From Herbaspirillum sp. CF444 (lineage in GTDB: Bacteria > Pseudomonadota > Gammaproteobacteria > Burkholderiales > Burkholderiaceae_D), in NCBI RefSeq assembly GCF_000282135.1, contig NZ_AKJW01000083.1:62001-126000 (forward strand): 64,000 bases of DNA. The letters run 5' to 3'. The notes beneath the pieces were generated by a model. That model was not told the DNA's origin. It was given only the letters and a program-made list of their open reading frames with translations, and made no database searches. Position 1 is the first letter of the stretch. Each line of letters begins with the position of its first letter. Of this stretch, positions 49,785 through 59,082 are shown piece after piece. The position numbers and the translations under genes were made by a program.

Positions 49785-51058
49785 GCGGCGTCAGCAGCAG
49801 GAAGCTGCTGACGCACTCGCTGGCGTCGCTGCTCGACCAGGCCTTGCTGAGCGGCCTGAACTTTGCACTGGGGCTGGTGCTGATCCGTCTGGCGACCAAG
49901 GAGTCCTACGGCGTCTATTCGCAGATATACGTCGCCGGCATCTTTGCCTCCACCGTCATCGAAGCGCTGATCACCGGCCCGCTGACCACCATTGCACCCG
50001 GCAAGACGATCGCCGAACGCGCGCGCCTGACCACGCTGTTGCTGCGTTTCCAGTGGCAGCTCAGCATAGTCCTGGCAGTATTGTTCGGCATCGGCAGCGG
50101 CGTGATCGCGACCCTCGCGAAGATCGACGCGCATCCGGTCTGGCTGGGCATTGCCTTCGCCATCTATATCCTGGCCAACGCCCAGCGCGAATACCACCGC
50201 AGCATCAGCTTCATCGAAGCCCGTCCTCGCCGCGTGCTGCACACCGATGCAGCCTATGCGCTCGGCGTGATGGTGGGCGTCGGCATCCTGCTGCTGGCCG
50301 GTTACCTGACCGTGCCGGCGATATTGCTGGTGCTGGGACTGGCCAACATCGCCGGCATGTGGCGCAGCACCGACCACGGACTGGCATCGCCAACTTCGAT
50401 GCAGGCCCGCGATAAAACGGAATACCGCGCCGTCGTCGGCGAAGTCATGCAACGCGGCCGCTGGGCCTTGCCGGGCGCGCTGGTGGCCTGGGCCACCAAT
50501 TACAGCTACCTGTATCTGGTGGCGGCCGTGCTCGGCGTTGCCGCATCCGCCGACCTGAACGCCTCGCGCCTGCTGCTCATGCCGATCTCGTTGTCGGTGC
50601 TGGCCTGGTCGCGCGTGGCGCGGCCAATGGTCAGTCGCCTGTTCGCGGCACGCGACTGGAAGCATCTCGACCGCCTGGCCTGGGCCTCGATCGCCGGCAT
50701 CGAAATCGTCACCATCGCCTACGTCATCGCCCTGTGGCTGGCCTTGCCGTGGCTGCAGGCGCATGTGCTGGGCGCCAAATACCACGGGCTGGAACCGATG
50801 GTGCTGGCCTGGGGCGGTTACTTCGCCATCAATGCGGCACGCTGGATCGGCTCGTCCTGGCTGACCAGCAATGATCAGTACAAGCTGCTGCTGCTGAGCG
50901 GCGTCGCCTGTCTGGTCATCATGCTGATTTCGGCAGCAGTGTTCATCCCGCTGTACGGCACATGGGGCGCAATCCTGGCGCTGATCATCGTGGAAGTGTT
51001 CGACCTGCTGCTGATCTGGGTCGTCTTCCTGCCCATGCTGAGGCGCAGACAGAGATGA
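49739..51058 (+). CDS. Polysaccharide flippase (Wzx-like)
   Basis: 439-aa integral membrane protein with about twelve helices, translocating lipid-linked repeat units. I chose the ATG at 49739, since AAGGG lies at a good distance; it overlaps epsG by 46 bp. An ATG at 49757 would reduce the overlap but lacks a ribosome site. The N-terminal cytoplasmic stretch (MAPSAQMAEQPTQQVGGVSSRKLL) precedes SLASLLDQALLSGLNFALGLVLIRLATKESYGVYSQIY, the usual MATE/Wzx first-helix pattern with a YGVYSQ motif. Membership in the polysaccharide synthase (RfbX/Wzx) superfamily is inferred from topology and context. Confidence 0.8.
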   Translation: MAPSAQMAEQPTQQVGGVSSRKLLTHSLASLLDQALLSGLNFALGLVLIRLATKESYGVYSQIYVAGIFASTVIEALITGPLTTIAPGKTIAERARLTTLLLRFQWQLSIVLAVLFGIGSGVIATLAKIDAHPVWLGIAFAIYILANAQREYHRSISFIEARPRRVLHTDAAYALGVMVGVGILLLAGYLTVPAILLVLGLANIAGMWRSTDHGLASPTSMQARDKTEYRAVVGEVMQRGRWALPGALVAWATNYSYLYLVAAVLGVAASADLNASRLLLMPISLSVLAWSRVARPMVSRLFAARDWKHLDRLAWASIAGIEIVTIAYVIALWLALPWLQAHVLGAKYHGLEPMVLAWGGYFAINAARWIGSSWLTSNDQYKLLLLSGVACLVIMLISAAVFIPLYGTWGAILALIIVEVFDLLLIWVVFLPMLRRRQR

Positions 51059-51993
51059 GCGCGCCCATCGACATCAGCATCTGCATCTGCACCTTCCGCC
51101 GTCCCGAACTGCTGGATCGCTTGCTGGCCGCGCTGACGGAACAATCCTGCGACGCCTTGCACATCGAAGTGGTGGTAGTGGACAACGACCCTGCCGGTTC
51201 GGCCGCGCCTGTCCTGCGCGACTGGCAGACCCATTTCCCCATGCCGCTGCACGCCGTGCATGAAAATACGCCCAATATCGCCAAGGCGCGCAACGCCGCG
51301 GTGCATACCGCACAGGGAGAATGGGTACTGTTCATCGACGATGACGAAGCGCCCGACCCCGACTGGATCCGCCACCTGGTCGCCGCCCAGCGCCGCTACG
51401 ACGCCGACGCGGTGTTTGCGCCCGTGCTGCCGCGCTATCGCGACGACACGCCGGCCTGGATACGCAGCGGCGACTTCTTCAATCGCCGCCGCTTCGCCAC
51501 CGGCACCGTCATCACCACCAAGGACGCCCGTACCGGCAACGTATTGATCCGGCGCGGCAAACTGATGGCCGTCTCTGCTCCCGAAGGCGGGCCTTTCGAC
51601 GCCGCCTTCGGCCGCACCGGCGCGGAAGACACCATGCTGTTTCGCGACATGCTGGCGCACGGCGCCAGATTCGTCTGGTGCGACGAAGCCACCGTGAGCG
51701 AAGAAGTCCCGGCCCAGCGCGCCACCCTGAACTGGCTGCTGCGCCGCTCTTACCGCCTCGGGCAAACTTACGTCTTGTCGGAAATCGCCCGCCTGCACGG
51801 CATGCAGCGCTTCCTGCGCGCGGCCCAGCTGGGCGTGCGCGCGCTGCTGCAGTTGCTGATTGCCGCCGGCGTCGCGCTGGCGACGCTGCCCTTTTCCCGC
51901 ATCATGTCCATTCGCTGGCTGCGCACCACGCTGGCGCAGTGCGGCAAATTAAGCGCCCTTGCGGGCCATCGCTATCATGAATACGGCAACTGA
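51055..51993 (+). CDS. Family 2 glycosyltransferase
   Basis: 312 aa, ATGA overlap with the flippase gene. GT-A fold: ISICICTFRRPELLDRLLAAL, VVVVDNDPAG, IAKARNAAVHTAQGEWVLFIDDDEAPDPDW with a DDD nucleotide-sugar/metal site, then acceptor part with TGNVLIRRGKLMA and GRTGAEDTMLFRDMLAHGARFVWCDEATVSEEVP (ED motif). The C-terminal 60 residues are hydrophobic (QLLIAAGVALATLPFSRIM), suggesting a membrane association. It overlaps the polymerase gene by 17 bp. Sugar specificity is unknown. Confidence 0.9.
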   Translation: MSAPIDISICICTFRRPELLDRLLAALTEQSCDALHIEVVVVDNDPAGSAAPVLRDWQTHFPMPLHAVHENTPNIAKARNAAVHTAQGEWVLFIDDDEAPDPDWIRHLVAAQRRYDADAVFAPVLPRYRDDTPAWIRSGDFFNRRRFATGTVITTKDARTGNVLIRRGKLMAVSAPEGGPFDAAFGRTGAEDTMLFRDMLAHGARFVWCDEATVSEEVPAQRATLNWLLRRSYRLGQTYVLSEIARLHGMQRFLRAAQLGVRALLQLLIAAGVALATLPFSRIMSIRWLRTTLAQCGKLSALAGHRYHEYGN

Positions 51994-53341
51994 CCAATTG
52001 GGCGCATCGCGCCCGGCCAACATCTTCGACAACATCGATCCGCTTGTCGTGCGCCTGCTGATCGTCATGAGCATCACGTTCTCGCTGCTGCCGCCCGGTT
52101 TCAACTGGGGCAACACCGCTGCGCAAGGCAGCTATGTGGAAGGCTCGCTCATCTTTCAAATGGAATTCGGCTCGGTGTTCCTGATCGGCGCCTGGCTGGC
52201 CTGGCGCAATCGCGGCTGGAGCCTGCGCCATGTGCAGCACCTGAATCCGCCGTTGATCGCCATCATTCTGTACTGCCTGATCACCATCCTCTGGTCGCCC
52301 TACCCGGTCGTCACGCTCAAACGTAGCATCCAGCTGATCGGCCTGACGCTGGTCGGCATCGCGATCTCGCCGCCGATCGGCGGCAAGCAGCAACTGATCC
52401 GCACCATGCTGGGCACGCTGATGACGCTGATGGCGTGTTCGTTTGTAGTGGCGCTGGTGCTGCCGCGCATCGGCGTCGATTACGAATTGGGCGGCGCCTG
52501 GCGCGGCATCCTGATGCAAAAAAATGCGCTGGGCGCCATCTCCGGCCTGTGCGTAGTGTTGTGGATCAAGGAAAGCCTGGGCACCACGTTTCCGCGTTCG
52601 ATCTGTTATTTCGGCATCCTGTTCAGCCTGTTCATACTGGTGATGGCCAAGAGCAGCACGGCCATCCTGGTAGCCGCGCTGGGCACCGGGATCTACCTGC
52701 TGGTACGGCGACGCTACCTGACCGGTGAATTCGACGGCCGCAAACTGACGATCAGCGTGGCCGTCGTCATCCTGCTCGGTTTCCATATTTTTTACGTAAT
52801 CAACGGTCGCCTGCCTGAATGGAGCGAGCTGTTCTCTCCCTTCACTGCGCTGTTCAACAAGAGCACCGACCTCACCGGCCGCACCGACATCTGGCGACTG
52901 GTGCTGCTGGAAGTGGATCGCCATCCCGTGTTCGGCATCGGTTACGGCGCCTTCTGGCTCGGCGAAGGCAGTCCGTCGCAGACGATCATCAGCGCCCTGC
53001 ACTGGATTCCGCTGCAGGCGCACAACGGCTACCTCGACATCCTCAACGAGCTCGGCATCATCGGGCTGGTCATCATGGCCGGCGTGTTCGTCTTCCACAT
53101 CCGCAACCTGATCAAGCTCACGCGCATCGACCGCGAAGAAGCCGCCATCCACTGGGCCATGCTGATCCTGATCCTGATCAGTAATCTGTCGGAAAGCGAG
53201 GTGTTCCGCGGCGTGCTGTTCCAGAATATTTTCTTCATCTATTCGTCGACCGCGATTTCCGCGCGCCTGACCTTGCATCGCATGGAACAGGCTGAACTCG
53301 CAAAGCAATCCGAAAATACCTTGCCTGGAGCCGCATCATGA
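51977..53341 (+). CDS. O-antigen ligase / exopolysaccharide polymerase family protein (Wzy-like)
   Basis: 454 aa from the ATG at 51977 (MNTATDQLG), overlapping the GT2 gene by 17 bp; a TTG 18 bases upstream is possible. About ten to twelve membrane helices. The Wzy_C/O-antigen-ligase region is seen as STDLTGRTDIWRLVLLEVDRHPVFGIGYGAFW followed by LQAHNGYLDILNELGIIGLVIM, where the AHNGYLDI motif with conserved His and the RTDIW motif are hallmarks. It polymerises repeat units delivered by the flippase at 49739-51058; the glycosyl donor is inferred. Its stop overlaps the next gene's ATG by 4 bp. Confidence 0.9.
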   Translation: MNTATDQLGASRPANIFDNIDPLVVRLLIVMSITFSLLPPGFNWGNTAAQGSYVEGSLIFQMEFGSVFLIGAWLAWRNRGWSLRHVQHLNPPLIAIILYCLITILWSPYPVVTLKRSIQLIGLTLVGIAISPPIGGKQQLIRTMLGTLMTLMACSFVVALVLPRIGVDYELGGAWRGILMQKNALGAISGLCVVLWIKESLGTTFPRSICYFGILFSLFILVMAKSSTAILVAALGTGIYLLVRRRYLTGEFDGRKLTISVAVVILLGFHIFYVINGRLPEWSELFSPFTALFNKSTDLTGRTDIWRLVLLEVDRHPVFGIGYGAFWLGEGSPSQTIISALHWIPLQAHNGYLDILNELGIIGLVIMAGVFVFHIRNLIKLTRIDREEAAIHWAMLILILISNLSESEVFRGVLFQNIFFIYSSTAISARLTLHRMEQAELAKQSENTLPGAAS

Positions 53342-55731
53342 GCAAACTCATGTGCAACATCCTGCACCTGCGCACACTGATGCAGGCTGCCGCCTGCCTG
53401 ACGCTATCCGCGCTTTCCCTGCCCGCAACTGCGCAGACTGCACCGACGGCCTTCACCATCGGCGACAACGGTATCGCGTATTTCAATTTCGCCATCGATG
53501 AAGACAAGCTGGGCGGCGCCCCCGACCGCTCCGCCATGAACCAGCCGCTCGACGCCGGCTCGCGCATCTTCGTACGCAACGGCCACTTTTACCGCGTCGG
53601 TCCCGACCATCGACCGAATACGGCCGACGATGCGCGCGTGCGCCTGTACGGCATCAACCTGAGCTTTGCCGCCAATTTTCCATCCGACGCCGATGCCGTG
53701 CGGCTGGCGCAACGCCTGCGCAAGCTTGGCATCAACGCCGTGCGCCTGCATCACATGGATACCAGCCCCGGCACCCAGGACAATCCGCCGCGCGGCCTGC
53801 TCACGCCCGGTCCGTATCCGACTTTCAATCCGGTGGCGGTCAGCCGCCTGCGCAACCTCATCAATGCGCTGAAACTGCAAGGCATCTACGTCGACCTCAA
53901 CCTGCACGTGGGCTATCGCTTCCGCCCCGCCGTCGACCAGTTGCCGCCATTGGACGGCAAGACAGAAGCCACGCCGCTGGGCGCGCCGATACACGTCTAC
54001 TATCCGCGCATGGTGGCGCTGCAGGAAGACTATGCACGCCAGCTGATCCGCGCGCTCGGCTTGCGCAACAACCCGGCGCTGGCGATGGTGGAGATCAACA
54101 ATGAATCGTCGCTGCTGGCTGCCTGGCAACGCCGCGAGTGGACCGAAGCCGTGCCCCGCGCCTACGAGGCCGAACTGCGCAAGCAATGGCAGGAATGGCT
54201 GGTCAGGCGCTACGGCTCTACGGCCAAAGCCTGCGCGACGTGGAATACCTGCGTCTCCTCCAGTTCCGTGGTGCCGCTGCTGACCCCTACCGACGCCTCG
54301 CAAATCGGTCAATGGCGCGACCGTCTCGACGGCAAGTTCAAATCGCTGACCGAAAAGGTGCTGGGCCCGGCCGATCCCGGCACGCCCAATACGTCCGGCG
54401 AAGCCTTGCGCGTGCGCGACTTCCTGCTGTTCCTGGCGGACACCGACCGCGCCTACTTCAATCGCCTGCGCCAAGTCGTGCAAAGCGAGACCGACGCGCT
54501 GGTGCCGGTGACCGGCACCCAGATGGGCTACGGCGGCGTGCTCAACTTCGATTCGCAGGCGCAGATGGATTACCTCGATGAGCACTTCTACATCGACCAT
54601 CCCGACTTCCCCGGCCCGGCCTGGGACCGCAACGACTGGCGCATCCGCAACAGCGCCGCCAGCGACGGCGAACTGAACCGCCTGCTGGCGCTGTCCTTGC
54701 GCCGCGACATCCGCAAGCCCTTCGTCGTCAGCGAATACAACCAGCCCTTCCCCAACAAGCAAGGCAGCGAAATCCAGCCGCTGATGGCCGCCATCGGCGC
54801 GGCGCAGGATTGGGATGGACTATTCTTTTTCGACTACATCGACGGCGACAACTGGGCCGCCACGCCGTCCGCCTTCACGCTCAGCGGCGACTGGAGCAAA
54901 TACGCCGCCACCGGGCAAAGCGCCATGCTCTTTCGCAACGGACTGGTCGGCACGCTGCCGAAGCAAACGGCGATTCCTTTCGGCGCCGAAACACGCGCGG
55001 CAGTCGCCGCCGTGCGCGAGCAGAGCGCATTCGAAACGCATCTGTCGGTGCGCTACGGCGTCACGCCGGAACTGGCCACGCAAGCGCGACTGGGCATGGA
55101 TCTGACCGGCGCCGGCAAGCTGGACAAGCAAACGCCGCCGGCAACAACGCCGCTGCGCGCGGCCAATGGCGAATTCGAATTCGAAGCGCAACAACGCACC
55201 ATCCAGTTGCGCACGCCGCAGGCGCGCGGCTTCTTCGGTTTCCTGATGAAACGCCGCGTGGGCGACGACAATGCCGCCATCGAGCTGCTCGGCAAGAGCC
55301 GCGGTTTTACCGGCGTGCTGCTGACCGCGCTGGATAACCGCCCGCTCGTCTCGTCGCGGCAGATACTGATCTCCGCATCGAGTGCCGTCACCGGCAATCA
55401 GCCCGGCTCGATGCCGCCGCGCCCGAAGGAATTGATCCGCTACAAGAGCGACGCCAGATGGTGGACGCTGGAGCAGGACGCCGGCATGAACAACAAACCC
55501 TCCGGTCCGCGCGACGTCGAAGGGCCGGTCTGGATGGAACGCAATGAAGCGCGCATCAGCTTGCGCACCCAGGCCAAACGCATCAGCGTCTATCCCCTCG
55601 ACGGCAGCGGCAAGCGCATGACCGCGCTCGACGGCAGCCGCGCCAGCCTCAACAACGGCATGGCAATCATCCATATCCAGGCCGATATTGCCCAGGCCAG
55701 TCCCTGGTACGAGGTAATCGCCGATGAATAA
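53338..55731 (+). CDS. Glycoside hydrolase (cellulase/GH5-like TIM barrel) of the eps locus
   Basis: 797 aa with a signal peptide (cleavage near SLPATAQ, about residue 33). The TIM-barrel part (about 95-540) has the clan A arrangement: acid/base Glu in AMVEINNESS (E256) after strand 4, and nucleophile Glu in FVVSEYNQPF (E466) after strand 7. Both catalytic acids are present, so an active retaining glycosidase is predicted. EHFYIDHPDFPGPAWDRNDWR and GLFFFDYIDGDNW are other barrel loops. The C-terminal 250 residues are beta-rich and unassigned. Probably trims or depolymerises the locus' own polysaccharide in the periplasm. Exact GH family is not determined from sequence alone. Confidence 0.88.
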   Translation: MSKLMCNILHLRTLMQAAACLTLSALSLPATAQTAPTAFTIGDNGIAYFNFAIDEDKLGGAPDRSAMNQPLDAGSRIFVRNGHFYRVGPDHRPNTADDARVRLYGINLSFAANFPSDADAVRLAQRLRKLGINAVRLHHMDTSPGTQDNPPRGLLTPGPYPTFNPVAVSRLRNLINALKLQGIYVDLNLHVGYRFRPAVDQLPPLDGKTEATPLGAPIHVYYPRMVALQEDYARQLIRALGLRNNPALAMVEINNESSLLAAWQRREWTEAVPRAYEAELRKQWQEWLVRRYGSTAKACATWNTCVSSSSVVPLLTPTDASQIGQWRDRLDGKFKSLTEKVLGPADPGTPNTSGEALRVRDFLLFLADTDRAYFNRLRQVVQSETDALVPVTGTQMGYGGVLNFDSQAQMDYLDEHFYIDHPDFPGPAWDRNDWRIRNSAASDGELNRLLALSLRRDIRKPFVVSEYNQPFPNKQGSEIQPLMAAIGAAQDWDGLFFFDYIDGDNWAATPSAFTLSGDWSKYAATGQSAMLFRNGLVGTLPKQTAIPFGAETRAAVAAVREQSAFETHLSVRYGVTPELATQARLGMDLTGAGKLDKQTPPATTPLRAANGEFEFEAQQRTIQLRTPQARGFFGFLMKRRVGDDNAAIELLGKSRGFTGVLLTALDNRPLVSSRQILISASSAVTGNQPGSMPPRPKELIRYKSDARWWTLEQDAGMNNKPSGPRDVEGPVWMERNEARISLRTQAKRISVYPLDGSGKRMTALDGSRASLNNGMAIIHIQADIAQASPWYEVIADE

Positions 55732-57118
55732 ACGCAAGCAATCGCTAGGCCCTTTCTTTTTGCCGGCGCGGCTTTGCATGCTGGCATCGGCAGCGCTCGG
55801 CATGTCGCTGATATCCGCGTCGGCGCGCGCCACGGCCGAATACGCGCTGCAGAGCGGCGTGAGCTGGTATCGCATCGACAACCCCTTCATGTTCCCGGGC
55901 GACAGCGACAACAAGCTCAAGACCTCCGACTCGGCCTGGTCGACGGACGTCCGCGGCGCGCTGTTCCTGCCGCTGCCGACCGAGCGCAGCAACCTGCAGC
56001 TGACCGCATCGGTGTCGCAGATGCACTACGGCAGCACATTCGGCAACTACACCGACCTCAACGGCAACGGCCCCTATAGCCTGAACCAGACCAAAAAACA
56101 ATTTCAAGGCATGTACACCTGGGAATTCAGCGACCTGCTGCGCGGCCGTATCCGCCATCGCACCGACGACCGCCTGTACAACTATTTCGGCGGTGAAATC
56201 ACGCCGAGCACAACGACGCCGCCACGCGGCATCTCCAACGTCGAGCCGGAATTTCCGCATATCCGCGAAGACGAGGTCGAAGTCGCCTATCGCGTCACCA
56301 ACCGCTTTGACGTGCCGCTCACCTGGACTCAGCAAACGCTGAGCTACACGGTGCCGGGCCGGGTTGAGATGTACAACATGAACAGCAACGCCATCCAGGC
56401 GGCGATCCGCTACACCGCCGGCACCAAGTCGACGCTGTCGGCGGGCGTACGCCGCAACCGGGTCGGTTTTCCCAATCGTACGGCCCAGGACGTCGCCGAC
56501 TTCGATTCGGGCTATACCGATACCGAATTCTTCACCGACGCGGCCTGGCGCTATACCGAGAACACGGTGTTCGTCGCCCATCTCGGCTCGATCGCGCGCC
56601 ATTTCAACACGTTGCCCAATCGCGATAGCCGGCTGGTGTCGGGCGAGCTTGGAGTCGACTGGCATTACTCGACCAAGACCACCTTCTACGGCCGCATCTG
56701 GGATCGTCCGCAAGCCAACGAGGAAGCCGACAGCCGTCTCTACGTGATTACCCGGGGCGTGCAAGGGCGTGCGGTATGGCAGGCCACGCCGAAGACGCGC
56801 GTGTCGCTGCTGGCCTCGCTGGAGTCGCAAAAGTCGCAGAACTTCGCCACCGCCCAGATCAGCACGCCGACCAGCGGCGACGATCAGGTGTTGCGCCTGG
56901 GCTTTCGCTACGATTACGACATCACGCGCCGCCTGGCGCTGCGTGTAGACGCCATACGCGAACAGACCACCTCCAAATCGGGAGGCAATATCGACTACCG
57001 GCGCAGCACGGTACAAGTCAGTCTGAATTACACCTTCGACAACATCACCGGGCCGTTCAACTTCGACAACCAGCAAGGCTACAACCGCGCGCGTCAACAA
57101 ATTGAGGATCTGCGATGA
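55724..57118 (+). CDS. epsL: Outer-membrane beta-barrel protein EpsL-like
   Basis: 464 aa. After a hydrophobic leader (LPARLCMLASAALGMSLISASARA) the whole protein is a series of alternating beta strands (YALQSGVSWYRIDNP; LQLTASVSQMHYG; GMYTWEFSDLLRGRIRHRTDDRLYNY; VEVAYRVTNRF; YTAGTKSTLSAGVRRNRVG; ...), consistent with an outer-membrane beta barrel with a C-terminal strand ending YTFDN. It matches the EpsL protein type that accompanies exosortase-linked polysaccharide loci, although no exosortase gene is in this window. It overlaps the previous gene by 8 bp and the acyltransferase by 4 bp. Could act as the export pore exit or a scaffold. Confidence 0.8.
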   Translation: MNKRKQSLGPFFLPARLCMLASAALGMSLISASARATAEYALQSGVSWYRIDNPFMFPGDSDNKLKTSDSAWSTDVRGALFLPLPTERSNLQLTASVSQMHYGSTFGNYTDLNGNGPYSLNQTKKQFQGMYTWEFSDLLRGRIRHRTDDRLYNYFGGEITPSTTTPPRGISNVEPEFPHIREDEVEVAYRVTNRFDVPLTWTQQTLSYTVPGRVEMYNMNSNAIQAAIRYTAGTKSTLSAGVRRNRVGFPNRTAQDVADFDSGYTDTEFFTDAAWRYTENTVFVAHLGSIARHFNTLPNRDSRLVSGELGVDWHYSTKTTFYGRIWDRPQANEEADSRLYVITRGVQGRAVWQATPKTRVSLLASLESQKSQNFATAQISTPTSGDDQVLRLGFRYDYDITRRLALRVDAIREQTTSKSGGNIDYRRSTVQVSLNYTFDNITGPFNFDNQQGYNRARQQIEDLR

Positions 57119-58266
57119 CCGTCGGCACCAGTATGAGCACAACGGCAAGCGCCCGACCTTCATTCGATTACATCCCCGGCCTGGACGGTTTGCGCGCCTG
57201 CGCGGTCCTGCTGGTGCTGGTGGCCCATCTGGGCTTCAGCACGGCGATCCCCGGCGGCTTCGGCGTAACGGTGTTTTTCTTCATCAGCGGCTTGCTGATT
57301 ACCCGACTGCTGCTGGCTGAGCATGCACAAAACGGCCGCATTGCAGTGGGACGGTTTTATGTACGGCGCTTGTTCCGGCTGTATCCTGCCTTGCTGGTGG
57401 CGGTGGCGCTGGCCGCACTGACGTTCAGCGCAGCGGGCGGCATCATGGGCTGGGGCAAGGTATTTTCAGCTTTGTTCTACTATGCCAACTACTACGGCAT
57501 CTACGTTCACTTCGGCCAGGGCCGCGACGGCTTCGATCCTTTCAGCATTCTGTGGTCGCTGGCGGTGGAGGAGCAATACTATCTGGTCTTCCCTTTTGTC
57601 TGCGTCGCTCTGCTGGCGGGAACCGCCGACCTGCGCCGCTTTTCCTGGGTGCTGGCGGGCAGCGTCGTGCTGGTGCTGGCGTGGCGCGTGATCGTGCATC
57701 ATTATGGCAACAGCGGCGGCGGCACCAGCGATTACATCTACATGGCGACCGACACGCGCATCGATTCGATCCTGTACGGCGCCTGGCTGGCGCTGATCCT
57801 GGCCAACGATACGCAAAAGCACTGGCGACGCTTTTCGGCCAGCCACGTGGTGCAGGCGGTGTGCCTGTTGTTGCTGCAGGCCAGCTTCGTGGTGCGTCAT
57901 CCCGGCTTTGACGACACGCTTTGTTACTCGCTGCAAGGGTTGGCGCTGATGCCGCTGATAACCGCAATTTGCTTCACTGCTTCGGCGACGCCGTTGACCA
58001 GGGTGCTGGAAACCAAACCCATGCGCCGCATCGGCGGCTGGTCGTATTCGCTCTACCTGTATCACCCCATCGCCATCGTGCTGGCGGAGATCTGGTGGGG
58101 GCCCGGCAGCCTCGGGCCGCAGCGCATCGGCTGGCACGCCTTCCCGGCCTTCGCATTGACTGCGGTGCTGCTATCATTTGTACTTGCCGTGTCGTCCTAC
58201 AATTTTGTGGAGAAGCCGTTCCTGCGCTGGCGCCGCCGTTTCGGCGCGCACGTGGTCGACAACTGA
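57115..58266 (+). CDS. Acyltransferase family 3 (OafA/YrhL-type) membrane protein
   Basis: 383 aa (ATG at 57115; an in-frame ATG at 57133 is an alternative). It begins with DYIPGLDGLRACAVLLVLVAHLGFS, where the His is the conserved catalytic residue of the family, then FFFISGLLITRLLL, and RFYVRRLFRLYPALLV, the Arg-rich loop. About ten membrane helices follow. It transfers acetyl or other short acyl groups to sugars, here probably the eps repeat unit. Ends WSYSLYLYHPIAIVLAEI...VEKPFLRWRRRF, again family-typical. Overlaps epsL by 4 bp. Acyl donor unknown. Confidence 0.92.
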   Translation: MTVGTSMSTTASARPSFDYIPGLDGLRACAVLLVLVAHLGFSTAIPGGFGVTVFFFISGLLITRLLLAEHAQNGRIAVGRFYVRRLFRLYPALLVAVALAALTFSAAGGIMGWGKVFSALFYYANYYGIYVHFGQGRDGFDPFSILWSLAVEEQYYLVFPFVCVALLAGTADLRRFSWVLAGSVVLVLAWRVIVHHYGNSGGGTSDYIYMATDTRIDSILYGAWLALILANDTQKHWRRFSASHVVQAVCLLLLQASFVVRHPGFDDTLCYSLQGLALMPLITAICFTASATPLTRVLETKPMRRIGGWSYSLYLYHPIAIVLAEIWWGPGSLGPQRIGWHAFPAFALTAVLLSFVLAVSSYNFVEKPFLRWRRRFGAHVVDN

Positions 58267-58308
58267 TTGACGAGTTGACATCATCGCCAACGCTGCCGGA
58301 AAACACTC

Positions 58309-59082
58309 ATGCCCGATACCGCCGCCAAACTTGCCCTGCGCATCAGTCGCCGACTATCGCAGCATGCCTTTCGCAACCTCTTGCCATTGCAGGCAGAGAC
58401 CGGCGTGGTCAGCTTCACCTTCGACGACGCGCCGGCATCGGCATGCGAAGCAGGTGCACACGCGCTGGAGCACCACGGCGCGCACGGCACCTTCTACGTG
58501 GCCGGCGGCCTGACCGGCGGCATGGAAGAAGGCAAACCCTGCCATACCCGCGAACATCTGCAGACCCTGCTGGCCAACGGCCACGAACTGGGCTGCCACA
58601 GTTTTTCGCACATCCGCTGCGACAACCTGAGCGTCGATGCGCTGGAAAAAGAACTGGACCGCAACGCCGCTTTCCTCGCCGAATTGGGCGTGGATATTGC
58701 GGCGCTGAATTTCGCCTATCCGTTCGGCGCCTACGCCTACAACGCCAAACGCATCTGCAGCAGGCGCTTCCGTTCCAGCCGCGTCACCGGCGGCGGCACG
58801 CATGAACAGGTCGCGGACCTGAACGCGCTCAAGACGCATCGCCTGTACGACCTGCCGGTGGATACGGAAAATTATGAAACGCTGCTGGAACGCACCGCGC
58901 GCAGCAAAGGCTGGCTGATCGTCAACACGCATGACGTGGAAAGTCCGCCGAGCCGTTTCGGCTATACTCCTGAGCGGCTGGAACATGCCGTCGCTGCCGC
59001 GCTGGCCGCGGGCTGCAAGGTGTTGCCGGTGAATGCGGCTATTGATTACTTCGAGAAGAACGCTGCCCGCGCAGACGCCTGA
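58309..59082 (+). CDS. Polysaccharide deacetylase (NodB/CE4)
   Basis: 257 aa, with no signal peptide, so it is probably cytoplasmic. CE4 motifs: TFDDAPASACEAGAHAL (motif 1, catalytic Asp), HSFSH (motif 2, metal His pair), the Arg motif NFAYPFGAYAYNAKRI and motif with NTHDVES near the end. It would remove N- or O-acetyl groups of the polysaccharide or its precursor. 43 bp after the acyltransferase gene. Its 3' end overlaps that of the convergent acetyltransferase gene by 44 bp. Confidence 0.92.
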   Translation: MPDTAAKLALRISRRLSQHAFRNLLPLQAETGVVSFTFDDAPASACEAGAHALEHHGAHGTFYVAGGLTGGMEEGKPCHTREHLQTLLANGHELGCHSFSHIRCDNLSVDALEKELDRNAAFLAELGVDIAALNFAYPFGAYAYNAKRICSRRFRSSRVTGGGTHEQVADLNALKTHRLYDLPVDTENYETLLERTARSKGWLIVNTHDVESPPSRFGYTPERLEHAVAAALAAGCKVLPVNAAIDYFEKNAARADA

